Below, in pieces: positions 61,955 to 64,000 of a stretch of 64,000 nucleotides of DNA. The position numbers were made by a program, and so were the translations under genes. Each line of letters starts with the position of its first letter. The stretch's first letter is position 1. Origin of the DNA: Bryoerythrophyllum caledonicum (lineage: Eukaryota; Streptophyta; Bryopsida; Pottiales; Pottiaceae); assembly GCA_963971425.1 (NCBI GenBank), contig OZ020515.1:20022637-20086636 (forward strand), given 5' to 3'. A model generated the notes under the pieces. The model ran no database searches, was not told the origin of the DNA, and worked only from the letters and a program-made list of their open reading frames with translations.

Positions 61955-64000
61955 CGGCCGGCTTTATACTATGGTGAAGAACTCCACCGGCCAAGAATTC
62001 AAGGGAAATGGAGCAATATGATTAGAGAACAATTTGTTCTTCACCGGATTGGGTTTACACTATGGCCAAGACTTGACCGGTGAAGAACTTCAAGCATGGA
62101 TGAAAAAATGACATGGATGCCTATGTGGCAACACTTTTTTGAAGAGGTCCTCTCCTCTGGATTAGTTTCTTGTCCGACCTCAACCCCCCGGACAAGAAAC
62201 CAAACCACTGGAGAAGAAGAACTTACTAAAAAAAATCTTACCCCCTCCAAATTTGCTGAATTTTCCTGCAATTCAAGTCCTTTTTTCTCCTTCCATGAGT
62301 GTCAATTTTGAAAAGCAATTGTTGGATAAGATGCGCATTTTTGTCTAGTTTATGTGGTACAAATTTCAAGTCCATTCAATAAGTATTTAGTGAGGACATG
62401 CATTTCAGTGGAAGGGGGTTTTGCCATAAAATTCAGGGTCAGTTTTAAACTTTGCTACTTCGGCGTGCTGTAACTTCTTGGTAGAAGATCCTTTTACAAC
62501 ACTTGGTTTTTTCAAAGATGCGTATTTTTGTCTAGTTTGTGTGGTGTAAATTTCAAGTCCGTTAGATTAGTATTGAGTGTGTTACGTGCATTTTAGTAGA
62601 AGGGGGTTCTGCATATTTGCAAACTTTTATTGCTATTGATTTTCAACTGTTCTTTACTTGTAAATGATATGATTATGGGGCTTGTGTTTCAAGTAGGAGT
62701 TTACTACTTGTTACTTTTTCTTAGATTTTCAAAGTTGACTGTAACCCAAAAACTCTATGCTAGATTATGTTTTCTAAACAAGAAGTAGAGTTAACCCGGT
62801 GTAATAAATGGCTCTCAAAATTACATTGTATGTTGAGTTCATGTGAACTTTTTAATACACAAATTAGACAAGTAGGACCATTTTTTCCAACAGGTTTTAC
62901 TACATTTTTACACTTGATGTAAAATGTATAGATTTTGAAAGGTGATTATGGCCAAAATGCATGGGGGACCTTAGAACAATAAGTAGATGGGAGATATCCA
63001 TCCTTTGTTCAAAGAAATCAAAAGCTCATTTGGAAAATGATTTTTCATCTACAAAGAGTTGGCGCATTGAAGAAATTAAAAGGAAAAGACAAGATGACAT
63101 TGGCAAAAAGCGGGAAGGAAATTAAAAAAACAACTTACATTGATGGTACATGTTTTATCTAGAATAGTTGCTTTTGAGTTTGACCTTATATTTGGACATC
63201 AATCGTTGTCAAGATATATCTTATTTTTATTTTTATTTTTACATTGACATATTTTGAGATTTCTTTTACACACTAGTCTAATATGCAAAAATCATTTCAT
63301 TTCTATTAATTGGGTCAATTATTGTCCAGACAAAAAACAATGTCCTAAAGTTTCATACTAATATTTTTTTCAAATTATGTGTTATTTTTCATATTTCATT
63401 TTTAAAATTATTGTATTGAAAATATTTTATACCAACTTCATATTGTCTTTTTACAATATGATCTCAAGAAGGATTGAAACAATATTGATTTTATGTCGAT
63501 ATCGATATGGAATGCGATTTATGACCCATATGGAATCAATATGACCATAAGAAACATATATCTCTGATATATTCTACATATGAACAAAATTGCCTTCTAT
63601 TTTCTTGATGTACTTTCGGTAAATAAATTTTGAACAACCAAATCAAATTTTTTTTGTAGTATAAAAATTATAAAGTAGAACCCATAGTAAGCACATAGAT
63701 ATGTTGTTACCTAGTCTAATGTCGGCATCAACAAGCCTTATGTGGTAATTGAAGAAAAGGCAAGCAAATAATTAAAAGGTTTGAAACAAATCAATTATAA
63801 CATGGTTGTGTGTGCTAACAACATGTATATTGTATTCATGTTAAATTTTTACCACACAAACTAGACAAGTAGGGGCTTTTTTCCTAACAACTGTTACAGT
63901 ACTACATTTGGACATTTGATGCAAAAGATATAAATTTTTGTAGTTCAATGGAGCCCATAATGTTGTGGTTTCCATTGGCTAGCATAAACTTTCTTGGTGG
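61955..64000. other. AT-rich intergenic DNA
   Basis: A short moderately GC segment (61,960-62,300) with ACCGG words is followed by AT-rich DNA. A duplicated motif, GATGCGYATTTTTGTCTAG then TGTGGT, occurs at about 62,330 and 62,518, suggesting an old tandem duplication of roughly 188 bp. No gene is recognized. Confidence 0.5.

Overview
The window looks like nuclear DNA of a streptophyte plant. It is gene-poor and repeat-rich, with short GT-AG introns. One of its two intact host genes is a LUMINIDEPENDENS (LD) homologue, which points to the plant lineage. Which plant cannot be told from sequence alone; the LINE type present, best known from green algae, hints at an early-diverging lineage. No bacterial, organellar or CRISPR features were seen.

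Layout. 0.2-0.6 kb: a minus-strand tRNA-derived SINE with perfect target-site duplications (TSDs), whose 3' tail is shared with a LINE in this window. 1.8-2.7 kb: two minisatellites. 2.9-4.0 kb: a MITE nested in an older MITE. 4.75-17.67 kb: an apparently complete 12.9 kb non-LTR retrotransposon (LINE copy 1) flanked by a 10-bp TSD. It carries a 951-codon open frame (ORF0), ORF1, an (AAC)n block, a 2A-like translational recoding motif, and a huge ORF2 with APE endonuclease, reverse transcriptase, RNase H, an R2-like zinc knuckle and an R2-like restriction-like endonuclease domain. It ends in stem-loops and (TTC)7. 18.29-20.12 kb: a five-exon trihelix transcription factor gene whose C-terminal domain resembles the LEAFY SAM oligomerization domain.

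21.05-31.48 kb: a decayed Ty3/Gypsy LTR retrotransposon with a PHD-finger-like module after its integrase. It is interrupted by a 1.38 kb 5'-truncated LINE (copy 2) with a 12-bp TSD. 31.9-35.4 kb: two MITEs flanked by TTAA. 36.03-43.52 kb: the fifteen-exon LD gene. 44.4-53.2 kb: a truncated MITE, a CA-rich block of unclear origin and an old, stop-riddled LINE copy 3 that hosts two different MITEs. 54.1-56.7 kb: scattered, partly inverted fragments of a STE20/SIK1-like kinase. 59.0-62.0 kb: another TTAA MITE, an A-rich tandem region and a second copy of the TACAC/GTGTA MITE. The rest is AT-rich DNA in which I see no genes.

Interplay. The LINE family ties much of the window together: three LINE copies and one SINE share the same hairpin plus (TTC)n 3' end, as expected if the LINE reverse transcriptase recognizes that end in cis and in trans. 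The most notable system is this dual-endonuclease LINE. Its ORF2 has no AUG upstream of its endonuclease domain and appears to depend on recoding: successive -1 frames, an A9 run, and a 2A peptide after a poly-Asn stretch.
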